Both the position numbers and the translations under genes were made by a program. The notes beneath the pieces are model-generated. The model saw only the letters and a list, made by a program, of their open reading frames with translations, ran no database searches and was not told the DNA's origin. From Fontibacter flavus (lineage in GTDB: Bacteria > Bacteroidota > Bacteroidia > Cytophagales > Cyclobacteriaceae), in assembly GCF_042432905.1 (NCBI RefSeq), contig NZ_JBHLWI010000030.1:24948-88947 (forward strand): a stretch of DNA of 64,000 bases, in the 5' to 3' direction. Positions 45,002 to 53,833 of this stretch are shown here, piece by piece (position 1 is the stretch's first letter; every line of letters starts with the position of its first letter).

Positions 45002-45248
45002 GGCCCTTTTAGGGTCGGGAGGGGGTTTAAATTATTGGTTCCATGAGTTTCACCCATAGCTCCACTACTGCGTACACGGTATTGAGAAGTTTGACCCCTT
45101 TGGCGTCTGTAAATCCTTAGAATTTATTGTGATTTTGAAATCAATTTATGAACTGACCACGGAGTGGTCTAACTTTTCATTAGCCTCCCGTAAAACCGGT
45201 ATTTGTATATTTGCATTTCTTGGACATCCCGACCTTGAAAGGGTCGAG
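45002..45248. repeat. REP-like element remnant bounded by inverted repeats
   Basis: The gap 44983-45525 contains no intact gene. Its left part is framed by similar sequences in opposite orientation: CCCTTTTAGGGTCGGGA near 45004-45020 and TCCCGACCTTGAAAGGG at 45227-45243. Between them is GAGTTTCACCCATAGC (45045-45060), a motif I associate, without a search, with repetitive elements of Bacteroidota, and a promoter-like TATATTTG at 45206-45213. Confidence 0.35.
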
Positions 45249-45252
45249 CTTT

Positions 45253-45498
45253 TCAAACCTTGAAACCTACTTTCTCCCTTTCCCTCATCCTTTTTAATAC
45301 CAGTTCCTTCAATTCCTGCTTAGAAATCCTAAACTGGCTCAGGTTCATGGCCGCCAATCTGATGCTTTCTTCAAAATCTTTTTTGGCCTGGATGATTTTG
45401 GAATCGACCCCATTTGATTTTACCAATTCCTTATTTGATTTCCGTAAGAAAACCAGTTTAATAATCGGTAATTTTGGTTTACCAAAATTAAAATCATT
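45253..45498 (-). pseudogene. Possible coding remnant, 81 codons without start
   Basis: The minus strand is open for 81 codons and reads like a real, charged helical protein (KKDFEESIRLAAMNL, KQELKELVLKRMREREK), but has no start codon apart from an internal ATG. It may be the C-terminal end of a lost gene. The plus-strand frame over the same bases (45260-45502) is hydrophobic and looks like its shadow. Confidence 0.25.
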
Positions 45499-45525
45499 TT
45501 AAGTTCTAAATCAATTAACACACTT

Positions 45526-45987
45526 ATGAAATCATTCCTTCTGACCATCCTTTTCTTCATTTACCTGGCTTTTCCAAATCATGCTCAAACCCATCCCAAG
45601 AGCGATACTGAAAAAGAAGTTGTTCAACTCTCCATGGACAAATGGCAATGGATGGCAGACAAGGATATTTCTAAGCTTACTCCCCTATTCCACCCACGGG
45701 CAAAGTTTGTCCATATGAGCGGAACATGGACCACAGCTCGGGAACTTGAAATCATCGAAACCGGAAGCATTTGGTACAAAAAAGCCACCGTGCATGACAC
45801 AGCAGTAGAGCTTGTGGGAAATACCGCCATTGTCTGGAACCGGATCACCCTCGAATCAGTCGTCCGAGGAAATGATGCCAAAGTAGAATTTACAGTGACT
45901 GAGGTTTATCAAAAAGAGAGCTCGGTTTGGAAAATGCTGGCCATGACTTTTAGCAGTGTAAGAGATATGCATCAGATAGAGAAGTAA
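45526..45987 (+). CDS. Exported SnoaL/DUF4440-like (NTF2 fold) protein
   Basis: The 153-residue protein has a signal peptide (MKSFLLTILFFIYLAF to HAQ, about residue 20) and an NTF2-like domain: SMDKWQWMADKDISKLTPLF, FVHMSGTWTTARELE, then the AIVWNRITLESVVRG and VTEVYQKESSVWKMLAMTF strands. The fold is found in hydrolases, isomerases and binding proteins; nothing more can be said. It lies 120 bp upstream of the molybdopterin hydroxylase on the same strand. Confidence 0.8.
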   Translation: MKSFLLTILFFIYLAFPNHAQTHPKSDTEKEVVQLSMDKWQWMADKDISKLTPLFHPRAKFVHMSGTWTTARELEIIETGSIWYKKATVHDTAVELVGNTAIVWNRITLESVVRGNDAKVEFTVTEVYQKESSVWKMLAMTFSSVRDMHQIEK

Positions 45988-46106
45988 TAAAACCTGCCAG
46001 GTTTTCTCTTGAAGAAAACAAATCCCTAAAAAACCATCAATCAAAGTTGCCTTGACAGAAGAGCCATTCCTTGGTAAATTGAGTAGATAATCTATTAAAA
46101 AACAAC

Positions 46107-48350
46107 ATGACCATATCCAAAACTACCCTTAACCGCCGTTCATTTTTGAAAGTTTCTGCCCTCGCCGGAGGTGGAATGATGCTAAGTTTTGGCTGGCTGG
46201 CTGGCTGCAAACCTCAGGGAAAGGACGAGGCACTTGGTATGCCCAAGGATTGGTACAGGGTAAACGGATTTATTAAAATTGGAGAAAACGGATTGGTCAC
46301 TATTATGTCTCCCAATCCCGAAGGAGGGCAAAATATCAAAACCGGTATGCCTTTGATCGTTGCGGAAGAGTTGGATGCCGACTGGGATAAAGTGGTGGTA
46401 GAGCAAGCACCATTGGATACTGACAATTTTATCAGGCAATTTATCGGGGGCAGTCAGGCCATCCGAATTGGTTGGAAACCCCTTCGTACCGCAGGAGCCA
46501 CTGCCCGACAAATGTTAGTCAACGCCGCTGCCCAAACCTGGCAGGTTGATGCTTCAGAAATTAGCACTGAACCTGGATTTTTGGTCCACAAAGCAAGCGG
46601 TAAAAAAGCCCATTTTGGAGAAATGGCTTCTTTGGCAGCTACTTTGCTTGTTCCGGAAGATGTTTCTTTGAAGGAAATTTCCGAATTCAGGCTGATAGGC
46701 AAATCCCATAAAAATGTAGATGCCAAAAATATCGTCACAGGAAAACCGCTTTTTGGGGTCGACTACAAAAAGCCCGGCATGTTGATCGCCATGATCGTGC
46801 ATCCTCCTGCACATGGTTTGAGATTGAAATCTTTTGATGATTCCCTGGCTCGATCATTACCAGGGATCAAGGATATTTTCCCAATCAAATCCCATCAGGA
46901 CGATTACGAACGGACCTTTTTTGACACCACGAGCTTCACCGACCTGGTAGCTATCGTGGGGAATACCACCTGGGAAGTGATGCAGGCCAAAAAGGCACTG
47001 AAGGTAGAATGGGAGGAGTTTTCCACTTATCAGGAAAAAAGGGACTGGAACGGTAGAAAAGAATTGAGGACCATACCGGGAGGACTGGAAGACGAACAGG
47101 AACAGCTCCAAAAAATGAATGTTGCAGCTAAAAGTGCAAGAACCGTCAGAAAAGACGGTAATCCCGACGCTGCCTTTCGTAAAGCTGCTAAAGTAATCGA
47201 AAAGACCTACAATGGGCCATTTCTGGCACACAACTGCATGGAACCAATGAATTTCTTTGCCCATGTGGATGGCAATCAGGTGCATTGTGCCGGACCGCTA
47301 CAGAAACCGGAACTCACTGAACAGGCACTTTCCTCCAGATTGGGGATTCCTATTGAAAATATCCATATCGACATGACCAGATTGGGCGGTGGCTATGGGC
47401 GTAGGTCTTATGCGCATTGGTTGATTGAGGCTGCAGTGATTTCCCAAAAAGTCAATGCACCGATCAAATTGATCTATTCTAGAGAAGACGATATGACCGG
47501 TGGAATCTACCGTCCCATGTACCAAGCTACTTACCGAGCTGCTTTGGACAAGGACAATAACCTGATCGGATTCCATGTGAATGCTGGGGGCCTGGTAGAG
47601 CCTCCTTCATATCCAGACCGCTTCCCCGCCGGAGCTATAGAAAACTACCTGGCAGAAGAATGGACCGTGGCATCCAACATCACGGTGGGTTCATTTAGGG
47701 CTCCTAGGTCGAACTTTATTGCTGCTGCCGAACAATCCTTTTTGGATGAAATAGCAGAAGCCATGGGAAAAGATCCTATAGACTTTCGATTGGAGCTATT
47801 GCAAAGAGCCAAACAGAATCCTGTGGGAGAAAACAATGATTATGATCCAGATCGCTATGCAGGTGTGCTGGAACTGGTAAAAGAAAAATCAAACTGGGGA
47901 CAGGTTCCAACAGGTATTTCACGAGGTGTTTCTGCCTATTTCTGCCATAATAGTTATGCTGCCCAGGTTCTTGATCTGAAAATGATGAACGGACAAGTGC
48001 AGGTAGAAAAAGTAGTTCAGGCATTGGATTGTGGTCTGATCATCAACCCTGATGCAGCAAGGAATCTTTGTGAAGGGGCCGTCGTGGATGCCATTGGTAC
48101 GGCCATGTTCGGGGAATTAAAATTCAACCAAGGAGTAACGGACAAAAGCAATTTTGACAAATACCGAATGATCCGTATGCGGGAAGCTCCAAAAGTAATC
48201 GAAACCTATTTTGTGGAAAATCAGATAGATCCCACAGGCTTGGGTGAACCAGGTTATCCACCGGTTTTCGCGGCATTGGCCAATGCGCTTTATCGAGCGA
48301 CTGGAAAGCGGTTTTATGATCAGCCTTTCGTTCACCAGCTTTTGAATTAG
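46107..48350 (+). CDS. Molybdopterin-binding hydroxylase large subunit, copy 1 (IorB/CoxL-like)
   Basis: The 747-residue protein belongs to the xanthine dehydrogenase family large subunits and is most like isoquinoline 1-oxidoreductase beta subunits. It starts with a twin-arginine signal (NRRSFLKVSALAGGGMM) that ends in a lipobox (GWLAGC), so it is likely Tat-exported and lipidated. Motifs include FIGGSQAIRIGW, HNCMEPMNFFAHV, RLGGGYGRRSYAHW (molybdopterin loop), GSFRAPRSNFIAA and GLGEPGYPP (active-site glutamate). Unlike copy 2 it has no 2Fe-2S subunit gene beside it. The neighbours downstream are decayed sequence. Confidence 0.9.
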   Translation: MTISKTTLNRRSFLKVSALAGGGMMLSFGWLAGCKPQGKDEALGMPKDWYRVNGFIKIGENGLVTIMSPNPEGGQNIKTGMPLIVAEELDADWDKVVVEQAPLDTDNFIRQFIGGSQAIRIGWKPLRTAGATARQMLVNAAAQTWQVDASEISTEPGFLVHKASGKKAHFGEMASLAATLLVPEDVSLKEISEFRLIGKSHKNVDAKNIVTGKPLFGVDYKKPGMLIAMIVHPPAHGLRLKSFDDSLARSLPGIKDIFPIKSHQDDYERTFFDTTSFTDLVAIVGNTTWEVMQAKKALKVEWEEFSTYQEKRDWNGRKELRTIPGGLEDEQEQLQKMNVAAKSARTVRKDGNPDAAFRKAAKVIEKTYNGPFLAHNCMEPMNFFAHVDGNQVHCAGPLQKPELTEQALSSRLGIPIENIHIDMTRLGGGYGRRSYAHWLIEAAVISQKVNAPIKLIYSREDDMTGGIYRPMYQATYRAALDKDNNLIGFHVNAGGLVEPPSYPDRFPAGAIENYLAEEWTVASNITVGSFRAPRSNFIAAAEQSFLDEIAEAMGKDPIDFRLELLQRAKQNPVGENNDYDPDRYAGVLELVKEKSNWGQVPTGISRGVSAYFCHNSYAAQVLDLKMMNGQVQVEKVVQALDCGLIINPDAARNLCEGAVVDAIGTAMFGELKFNQGVTDKSNFDKYRMIRMREAPKVIETYFVENQIDPTGLGEPGYPPVFAALANALYRATGKRFYDQPFVHQLLN

Positions 48351-48458
48351 CTTTTGTAAACGCTGTTCTAGATATGTGATCTTGAACCTTAAATGAAAAG
48401 GATTATTAATCCTAATCAATCGGGGATTGCAAATCCTTTTAATCTGTCCTCGTGATAG

Positions 48459-48689
48459 GAAATTTCGAGGAGCCTGAAACGCTATCTTCATAAAAATGTT
48501 CTGAGTTGTAATACGGTGACTCCTTTCAAAAGCTACGCAGGGTATGGGGTAGGAAATGGTTTTCGCCAAGTCGAGGAACGCTGCCCCAATAGTCAATTCC
48601 TTCAAGGATTTTTCACATCGGGAGGAATAGAACGGGATGGGATATATTTTGTGATTGAGGAAGAAAAGCTAGTGGATGTACAGAGGTAG
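48459..48689 (+). pseudogene. Coding remnant behind molybdopterin subunit copy 1
   Basis: The 372-bp gap after the hydroxylase contains a 76-codon open frame without an ATG. Its end reads like real protein (KSYAGYGVGNGFRQVEER, then SGGIERDGIYFVIEEEKLVD). I do not recognise it. It may be the tail of a disrupted gene; the rest of the gap shows nothing. Confidence 0.3.
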
Positions 48690-48722
48690 TTAGAGAAATA
48701 GATAAAGGAAAATAGAAGATCA

Positions 48723-49310
48723 TTAAAAACTCTTGCCAAAGCTTACGCCCGCAAAAACTGGAATAAATTCCCAATCCTCCCTACTTCCAATAGGTCCGAA
48801 AAAATAAGGAGTATAGCCAATCCTAAAAAAGAATCCACCTTCGGGTTTTTGGTATCTATATCCGATTCTTAGAGGGATACCGGTATCAAACACTACTTTA
48901 TCTTTAAAATCCAATGTCTCTGAATCCAAAAGAGAGACAGCGTCTAAATAGGGAATAACCCCAAATCCCATTTCCAAATGATGGTTTGATTTGCCATAAA
49001 GGGCTGTCAGTTCTAAAGGAATTGCGGGAAGCCAATATGCCTTTGAATTTGTTGTTTCTCTTATCAATATTGAAAATCCCGCACTGGCATTCAGCTTAAG
49101 CTTTCCTTTTTGATGGAAAATTTTGCTGTAGTTAAATGCATAAACTCCAGAACTACCGCCTACCTCCAGATAAACGGCTTTTTTGGCTGTGAAAGGCACT
49201 GCTTTAGATTGGGCCATTGCATCGAAGGGTAACAAAGTAGCGAAGACTAAGACTAGCACATATGGTAATATTGAGAAGTTTTTCATGATTTCATGAATAA
49301 ATTTTTTCAT
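48723..49310 (-). CDS. Outer membrane beta-barrel-like protein, unknown
   Basis: The 195-residue protein has a signal peptide (KNFSILPYVLVLVFATLLPF to AMAQ) and a glycine- and aromatic-rich mature part with short beta strands (GGSSGVYAFNYSKIF, LRIGYRYQKPEGGFFFRIGY) ending in VSFGKSF, the terminal phenylalanine being typical of outer membrane barrels. It is 21 bp behind the T9SS-sorted protein and probably cotranscribed. A start at ATG 49286 would give a shorter leader. Confidence 0.6.
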   Translation of the reverse strand: MKKFIHEIMKNFSILPYVLVLVFATLLPFDAMAQSKAVPFTAKKAVYLEVGGSSGVYAFNYSKIFHQKGKLKLNASAGFSILIRETTNSKAYWLPAIPLELTALYGKSNHHLEMGFGVIPYLDAVSLLDSETLDFKDKVVFDTGIPLRIGYRYQKPEGGFFFRIGYTPYFFGPIGSREDWEFIPVFAGVSFGKSF

Positions 49311-49331
49311 TTTTTTGATTTAAACACCAAA

Positions 49332-50648
49332 TCAATTTTTAACAATGATTTGTTTTCTAACTACCTGATCACCTGCATATATATGCAGGAAATAAGTACC
49401 AGTTTGTAAACCTCTCGTATCTACAAATACCTTATTTTCTTTGGACACGCCAGTCCTTACCAGTTTTTCAGTTCGATCAAAAACATTTACTTTGAAAACT
49501 AAGGTCCTTGGCTTGCTTACCTTATGCTGAGGTTCCCCATCTAGCCGTTCCAATGCTCTGTTGTCGTTAACATCATACTCCACAAATAATTCTCCATCGG
49601 AAGGATTGGGATATATGATAAAATCCCCCGAGGAATACATGTAACTACAAGGCATAACTGTAATTCCTGTCAAATGAGTGGCACCACATCCATTGTTGAC
49701 AGATACTCGAACTGGACCATAAGTATTATTTGATGAAGGAAGGAAAAATGTTATGGTATTATTCGATGTATTCTGAACGGACCATCCAGATGGGTAAGTC
49801 CAATTGTAGGTGTATCCACTTTGGTGTCCGGTAGGAACATTGGCTGTGTAGGTATACGAATTCCCATTACAAACCATACCAGAGCCTGATACAGATACCT
49901 GTGTTTGATTGAATGGACCTATCTGAACTGAAAAATTTCTTTTTTGACTATACCAAAAATCACTTGAGCTAGGTTTTGGAATCATACCTTGAACAGAAAT
50001 TATGTAACTTCCCGAGGGAGTTCCAGCGGGAGCAACTATATTAACTGTTTCATTATGCTCAACTATATTGCCACCTCCATTGATAGACCAGCCTTCCGGC
50101 GCTTCCCATCGGTAGGGGTAATGATAATAACAATTTCCCCCGACAGGAAAAATAACATTTAAGGTGGGACTTGAGGTATAGGAATAGGACTGTCCAGAGT
50201 TACACATTGCCGGGCCTGAGATTGGGCTTGGAATAGGGACTCGTGAAGTTGTCGAAACAATTTTTTCTCCTGAATCAAAAAAAATTCCGCATCCATTGGC
50301 TACAACCTTGATTTGATAAAGCCCAACATCGGGAAAAGTATATGTGAAATTCACACCAGTTCCCTGACCAACGACTTCATTTCCCTCAAAAACTTGCCAA
50401 TGTATGCTACAGGAAAAAATTTCAACTCCAAACGTCTCTTCGAATGTTCTCGCTGAATAAGTCACTGATTTACTTGGACAAACAAAAGTGGAAGTTCCCT
50501 CGATAACTACATTTACTGCCTGTGCTCTATGAGAAAAAAAGCTTGAGACGACAAGGATGAAAATAAGTACGAATTTTGGTCGTGTGCAGAAGTTGACCAG
50601 AAATACCACACCGTGAATCAAGGAAGCGGGGGGGGGAATTGTATTCAT
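49332..50648 (-). CDS. PKD-like secreted protein with T9SS sorting domain
   Basis: The 438-residue protein has a hydrophobic export signal (about residues 27-43, ending SHRAQA), two or more PKD/Ig-like beta domains with conserved cysteines (VCPSKSVTYSAR, GPAMCNSGQSYSYTSSP, GSGMVCNGNSYTYTANVP), and a C-terminal type IX secretion domain: FIIYPNPSDGELFVEY, then LQTGTYFLHIYAGDQ and RKQIIVKN. It is therefore expected on the cell surface. A run of nine Cs in the coding strand encodes prolines 5-7 right after the ATG, so the start could slip out of frame; a GTG further in (before FLVNFCT) is another possible start. Confidence 0.8.
   Translation of the reverse strand: MNTIPPPASLIHGVVFLVNFCTRPKFVLIFILVVSSFFSHRAQAVNVVIEGTSTFVCPSKSVTYSARTFEETFGVEIFSCSIHWQVFEGNEVVGQGTGVNFTYTFPDVGLYQIKVVANGCGIFFDSGEKIVSTTSRVPIPSPISGPAMCNSGQSYSYTSSPTLNVIFPVGGNCYYHYPYRWEAPEGWSINGGGNIVEHNETVNIVAPAGTPSGSYIISVQGMIPKPSSSDFWYSQKRNFSVQIGPFNQTQVSVSGSGMVCNGNSYTYTANVPTGHQSGYTYNWTYPSGWSVQNTSNNTITFFLPSSNNTYGPVRVSVNNGCGATHLTGITVMPCSYMYSSGDFIIYPNPSDGELFVEYDVNDNRALERLDGEPQHKVSKPRTLVFKVNVFDRTEKLVRTGVSKENKVFVDTRGLQTGTYFLHIYAGDQVVRKQIIVKN
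50628..50636 (-). repeat. C9 homopolymer tract at the start of the T9SS gene
   Basis: Nine consecutive Gs on the plus strand (Cs in the gene) lie 12-20 bases after the A of the ATG. It is a classic type of site for slipped-strand length change, here able to shift the reading frame. Confidence 0.85.
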
Positions 50649-51041
50649 ACTAGTATAGTAATTTTTTCGGAAATCAACTAGATAAATCTAAGAATACTTT
50701 ATTCAAATAACAACAACTTTAGGTGAAAAAATAAAATTTTTCACCCACTTTTTATTGTCTTGGTACAGCCTTTCTGAACTGAAAGCCGAGGGAGGTTTAA
50801 GCCGATTTGAAGAAATAGATCAATCGAATCATGGAATTTAGAAAGGCATGGGAATTATCCGTCATTTATATTTGCAGTAGATAACTTTGTTAAGTTTGTC
50901 GAAAGACCTTTATCAATCAGCTTTCAAATGGATGATTAGGTAAGTGTTGTCAAAATTGTTTCAAGTTCAGCGACATCTGTTTGATTTTCGTAAGCATAGC
51001 CAATATATAAACATTAACTTTAAATTTAAAATCAAACTATC
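50649..51041 (+). promoter_or_regulatory. Intergenic region with -7 box for the hydroxylase operon
   Basis: The 393-bp gap is between divergent genes. The only clear signal is a perfect TATATTTG at 50867-50874, facing the 2Fe-2S gene, which would give a leader of about 160 nt. No -33 TTTG is seen at the standard distance. No ORF or hairpin stands out. Confidence 0.35.
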
Positions 51042-51497
51042 ATGGCAAAATTCAATCTCAATATCAACGGCAAATCCCAATCAGTTGATGTGGATCCTTC
51101 AACTCCGATTCTTTGGGTTTTGAGAGACCATCTTGATCTTGTTGGCACCAAATACGGTTGCGGAGTGGCAGCTTGCGGAGCCTGCACCATACTGATGAAC
51201 GGAAATGCGATTAGATCTTGTGTGACACCTGTTTCGGCTGCTGAAGGTGCCAAAATCACCACCATTGAAGGTCTTTCCGAAAATGGAGACCATCCGGTAC
51301 AAAAAGCCTGGATGGAACATGATGTGCCGCAGTGTGGCTATTGCCAGGCAGGTCAGATTATGAGCGCAGTAGCCTTACTGAAGAGCAATCCAAACCCAAG
51401 TGATACTGACATAGACAATGCGATGAACGGCAACATCTGCCGTTGCGGCACTTATGTGCGTATCAAAAAAGCCATCAAAACTGCCGCTAAGTCCTAA
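51042..51497 (+). CDS. 2Fe-2S subunit of molybdopterin hydroxylase (IorA-like)
   Basis: The 151-residue protein carries two 2Fe-2S clusters: the plant-ferredoxin type (GTKYGCGVAACGACTILMNG, near residue 35, plus a later cysteine) and the alpha-helical type (PQCGYCQAGQIM near 98 and GNICRCGTYVRI near 133). It passes electrons from the molybdopterin subunit encoded 17 bp downstream. It has no signal peptide itself and may be exported with its Tat-carrying partner. Confidence 0.95.
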   Translation: MAKFNLNINGKSQSVDVDPSTPILWVLRDHLDLVGTKYGCGVAACGACTILMNGNAIRSCVTPVSAAEGAKITTIEGLSENGDHPVQKAWMEHDVPQCGYCQAGQIMSAVALLKSNPNPSDTDIDNAMNGNICRCGTYVRIKKAIKTAAKS

Positions 51498-51514
51498 CCC
51501 TAAAGCAAACAACC

Positions 51515-53779
51515 ATGAGCATTGTAAAAACAAAATTCGATAGAAGATCCTTTTTGAAGGTATCAGCTTTGGCAGGAGGCGGTATGATGCTGAGCTTTAG
51601 CTGGCTGGCTGGATGTAAGCCAAGCCCCAAGGAAGTGGCTTTAGGTTTACCGGATGAGTGGTTTGAACTGAACGCCTTCATCAAAATAGGTGAAAACGGT
51701 GCTGTCACGCTTTACAATCCCAACCCTGAATTTGGACAGAATGTTAAGACTTCTATGCCAATGATTTTAGCAGAGGAACTGGATGTGGACTGGAAAAATG
51801 TAATGGTGGAACAGGCAGACTTCTACCCTGATAGATTTGGCCGCCAATTCACCGGAGGAAGCCAATCCATCCGTCAAGGCTGGCAGCCATTACGAACGGC
51901 AGGTGCTACGGCCAGGGCCATGTTGGTCGCTGCTGCGGCACAGGCTTGGAATGTTCCCGCTGATGAGATTATTACCGAACCAGGCGTATTGGTTCACAAA
52001 GCTAGTGGAAAAAAAGCAGGGTACGGAGAATTGGCCTCATTGGCAGCTACTTTGCCTGTTCCAGAAGAAGTGGAATTGAAAGACAAAAAGGACTTCAAAA
52101 TAATTGGAACATCCAAGAAAAACGTAGAAGTCAATAAAATCATTACAGGAAAACCGCTATTCACCATAGATTACAAAAAAGAAGGCATGTTGGTGGCTAT
52201 GATTGAACATGCACCCGCCTTCGGGATGCGCTTGAAATCCTTTGATGCGGCTGAGTCAAAATCCATGCCCGGTATCAAGGAAGTATTCAGCTTCAAGGTG
52301 CACCAAGATGAGTATGAGCACAACTACTTTGATACCACTACCCATTATGAGATGATTGCCATTGTCGGCAATACCACTTGGGAAGTAATGCAGGCTAAAA
52401 AGAAGCTCAAAGCCGAATGGGAGATAGCGCCGGAAAAGTCTATTATGCAATCAGGTTTTGGTGGAAATGCCAGTAAGGTGAAAATCCCCGCAGGTTTGGA
52501 GAGTTCAGAGGGACACCGTGCCAGAATGGAAGAGTTCTCCAAAAAACCAGGAAACATCCTGCGAAGAGACGGGGATCCTGAAGGTGCATTTAAAAAAGCT
52601 GCCAAGATCCTGGAAAGAACTTATAACGCTCCTTACTTGGCCCATAATTGCATGGAACCAGTTACCTGCTATGCACATGTAACTGCAGATCAGGCAGAAC
52701 TTTACGGACCAATACAGGCACCGGAAGTGATCAGTAATACCTTATCGGCAAGATTAGGGCTACCTAAAGAGAAAATTCAAATCAACCTGGCCAGAATGGG
52801 TGGTGGATTTGGTCAGAGGGCTTATGGCCACCATTTGGTGGAAGCAGCCGTTATCTCCAAAGAAGTGGGTGCCCCCATCAAGATGGTATACACACGGGAA
52901 GACGACATGACCTATGGCATCTACCGACCTACCTATACGGCAACTTACAGGGCAGCTTTGGATGAAAACAATAAGCTTCTGGCGCTTCATGTCAAAGCAG
53001 GAGGAATTCCTGAGACTCCAATTGCTCCAAACAGATTCCCGGCCGGTGCGCTGGACAATTACCTGGCAGAAGGCTGGGAAATCGAGTCTAATATTACCAT
53101 TGGGGCTTTCAGGGCACCAAGATCCAACTTTATCGCCAGTGCTGAACAATCCTTCCTGGATGAATTGGCAGAAGAAATGGGCAAGGATCCGATAGACTTC
53201 AGGTTGGAACTCCTGGAAAGGGCTATAACCAATCCTGTGGGCAGCAACAACGACTACGATGCGGAGAGGTATGCAGGAGTATTGAAATTGGTGAAAGAAA
53301 AATCCAACTGGGGACAAAGCCAACCTGGCATCCATCGGGGTGTATCCGCATATTTCTGTCACAATTCTTATGTGGCAGAAGTTTTGGATCTGAGAATGGA
53401 AGGTAACAGGCCGATTGTTGAAAATGTGGTCGCTGCTGTCGATTGTGGCATCGTGGTAAACCCAGATGCGGCGGCTAATATGGGAGAAGGAGCTATTGTC
53501 GATGGAATCGGTAATGCCTTCTTTGGAGAACTTTCTTTCAAAGACGGTGTGCCACAGAAGAACAATTTCAATACTTACAGGATGATCAGAATGCCTGAAG
53601 CTCCAAAGAACATATATGTACATTTTGTCAAAAATGACATCGATCCTACAGGATTGGGTGAGCCTCTCTTCCCTCCTATTTTTGCTGCTGTTTCCAATGC
53701 ATTGTATAAGGCTACAGGAAGAAGATTGTACAATCAGCCATTTATGAAGGAATTGGAGTCGGGGATTACGAGGATGTAA
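51515..53779 (+). CDS. Molybdopterin-binding hydroxylase large subunit, copy 2 (IorB/CoxL-like)
   Basis: The 754-residue protein is a close paralogue of copy 1 at 46107 along its whole length and shares the Tat signal plus lipobox (DRRSFLKVSALAGGG, SWLAGC). Motifs are FTGGSQSIRQGWQPL, HNCMEPVTCYAHV, RMGGGFGQRAYGHH, GAFRAPRSNFIAS and GLGEPLFPP. It forms an operon with the 2Fe-2S subunit. The family hydroxylates N-heterocycles or aldehydes with water as oxygen source; the substrate is unknown. Confidence 0.93.
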   Translation: MSIVKTKFDRRSFLKVSALAGGGMMLSFSWLAGCKPSPKEVALGLPDEWFELNAFIKIGENGAVTLYNPNPEFGQNVKTSMPMILAEELDVDWKNVMVEQADFYPDRFGRQFTGGSQSIRQGWQPLRTAGATARAMLVAAAAQAWNVPADEIITEPGVLVHKASGKKAGYGELASLAATLPVPEEVELKDKKDFKIIGTSKKNVEVNKIITGKPLFTIDYKKEGMLVAMIEHAPAFGMRLKSFDAAESKSMPGIKEVFSFKVHQDEYEHNYFDTTTHYEMIAIVGNTTWEVMQAKKKLKAEWEIAPEKSIMQSGFGGNASKVKIPAGLESSEGHRARMEEFSKKPGNILRRDGDPEGAFKKAAKILERTYNAPYLAHNCMEPVTCYAHVTADQAELYGPIQAPEVISNTLSARLGLPKEKIQINLARMGGGFGQRAYGHHLVEAAVISKEVGAPIKMVYTREDDMTYGIYRPTYTATYRAALDENNKLLALHVKAGGIPETPIAPNRFPAGALDNYLAEGWEIESNITIGAFRAPRSNFIASAEQSFLDELAEEMGKDPIDFRLELLERAITNPVGSNNDYDAERYAGVLKLVKEKSNWGQSQPGIHRGVSAYFCHNSYVAEVLDLRMEGNRPIVENVVAAVDCGIVVNPDAAANMGEGAIVDGIGNAFFGELSFKDGVPQKNNFNTYRMIRMPEAPKNIYVHFVKNDIDPTGLGEPLFPPIFAAVSNALYKATGRRLYNQPFMKELESGITRM

Positions 53780-53784
53780 GTTTA

Positions 53785-53817
53785 AACCTTTGAGGTCTTT
53801 TTTTGACCTCGAAGGTT
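53785..53817. repeat. REP hairpin 1
   Basis: AACCTTTGAGGTC and GACCTCGAAGGTT pair around T7. It lies between the hydroxylase gene and the RAYT gene and may also terminate both. The same unit recurs at 54607. Confidence 0.85.
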
Positions 53818-53833
53818 TTTTATTATGTGAAGT

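Noticed and set aside
45260..45502. Plus-strand frame of 80 codons
   Set aside because: Low-complexity hydrophobic protein; the opposite strand over the same bases has the more protein-like composition.
48117..48605. Minus-strand frame of 162 codons at the end of hydroxylase copy 1
   Set aside because: It overlaps the true gene by over 200 bp and has no recognisable features; the plus-strand remnant explains the rest better.
52760..53623. Long minus-strand frame of 287 codons
   Set aside because: It is fully inside the plus-strand molybdopterin subunit gene and its protein is histidine-, phenylalanine- and serine-rich without motifs: an antisense shadow.
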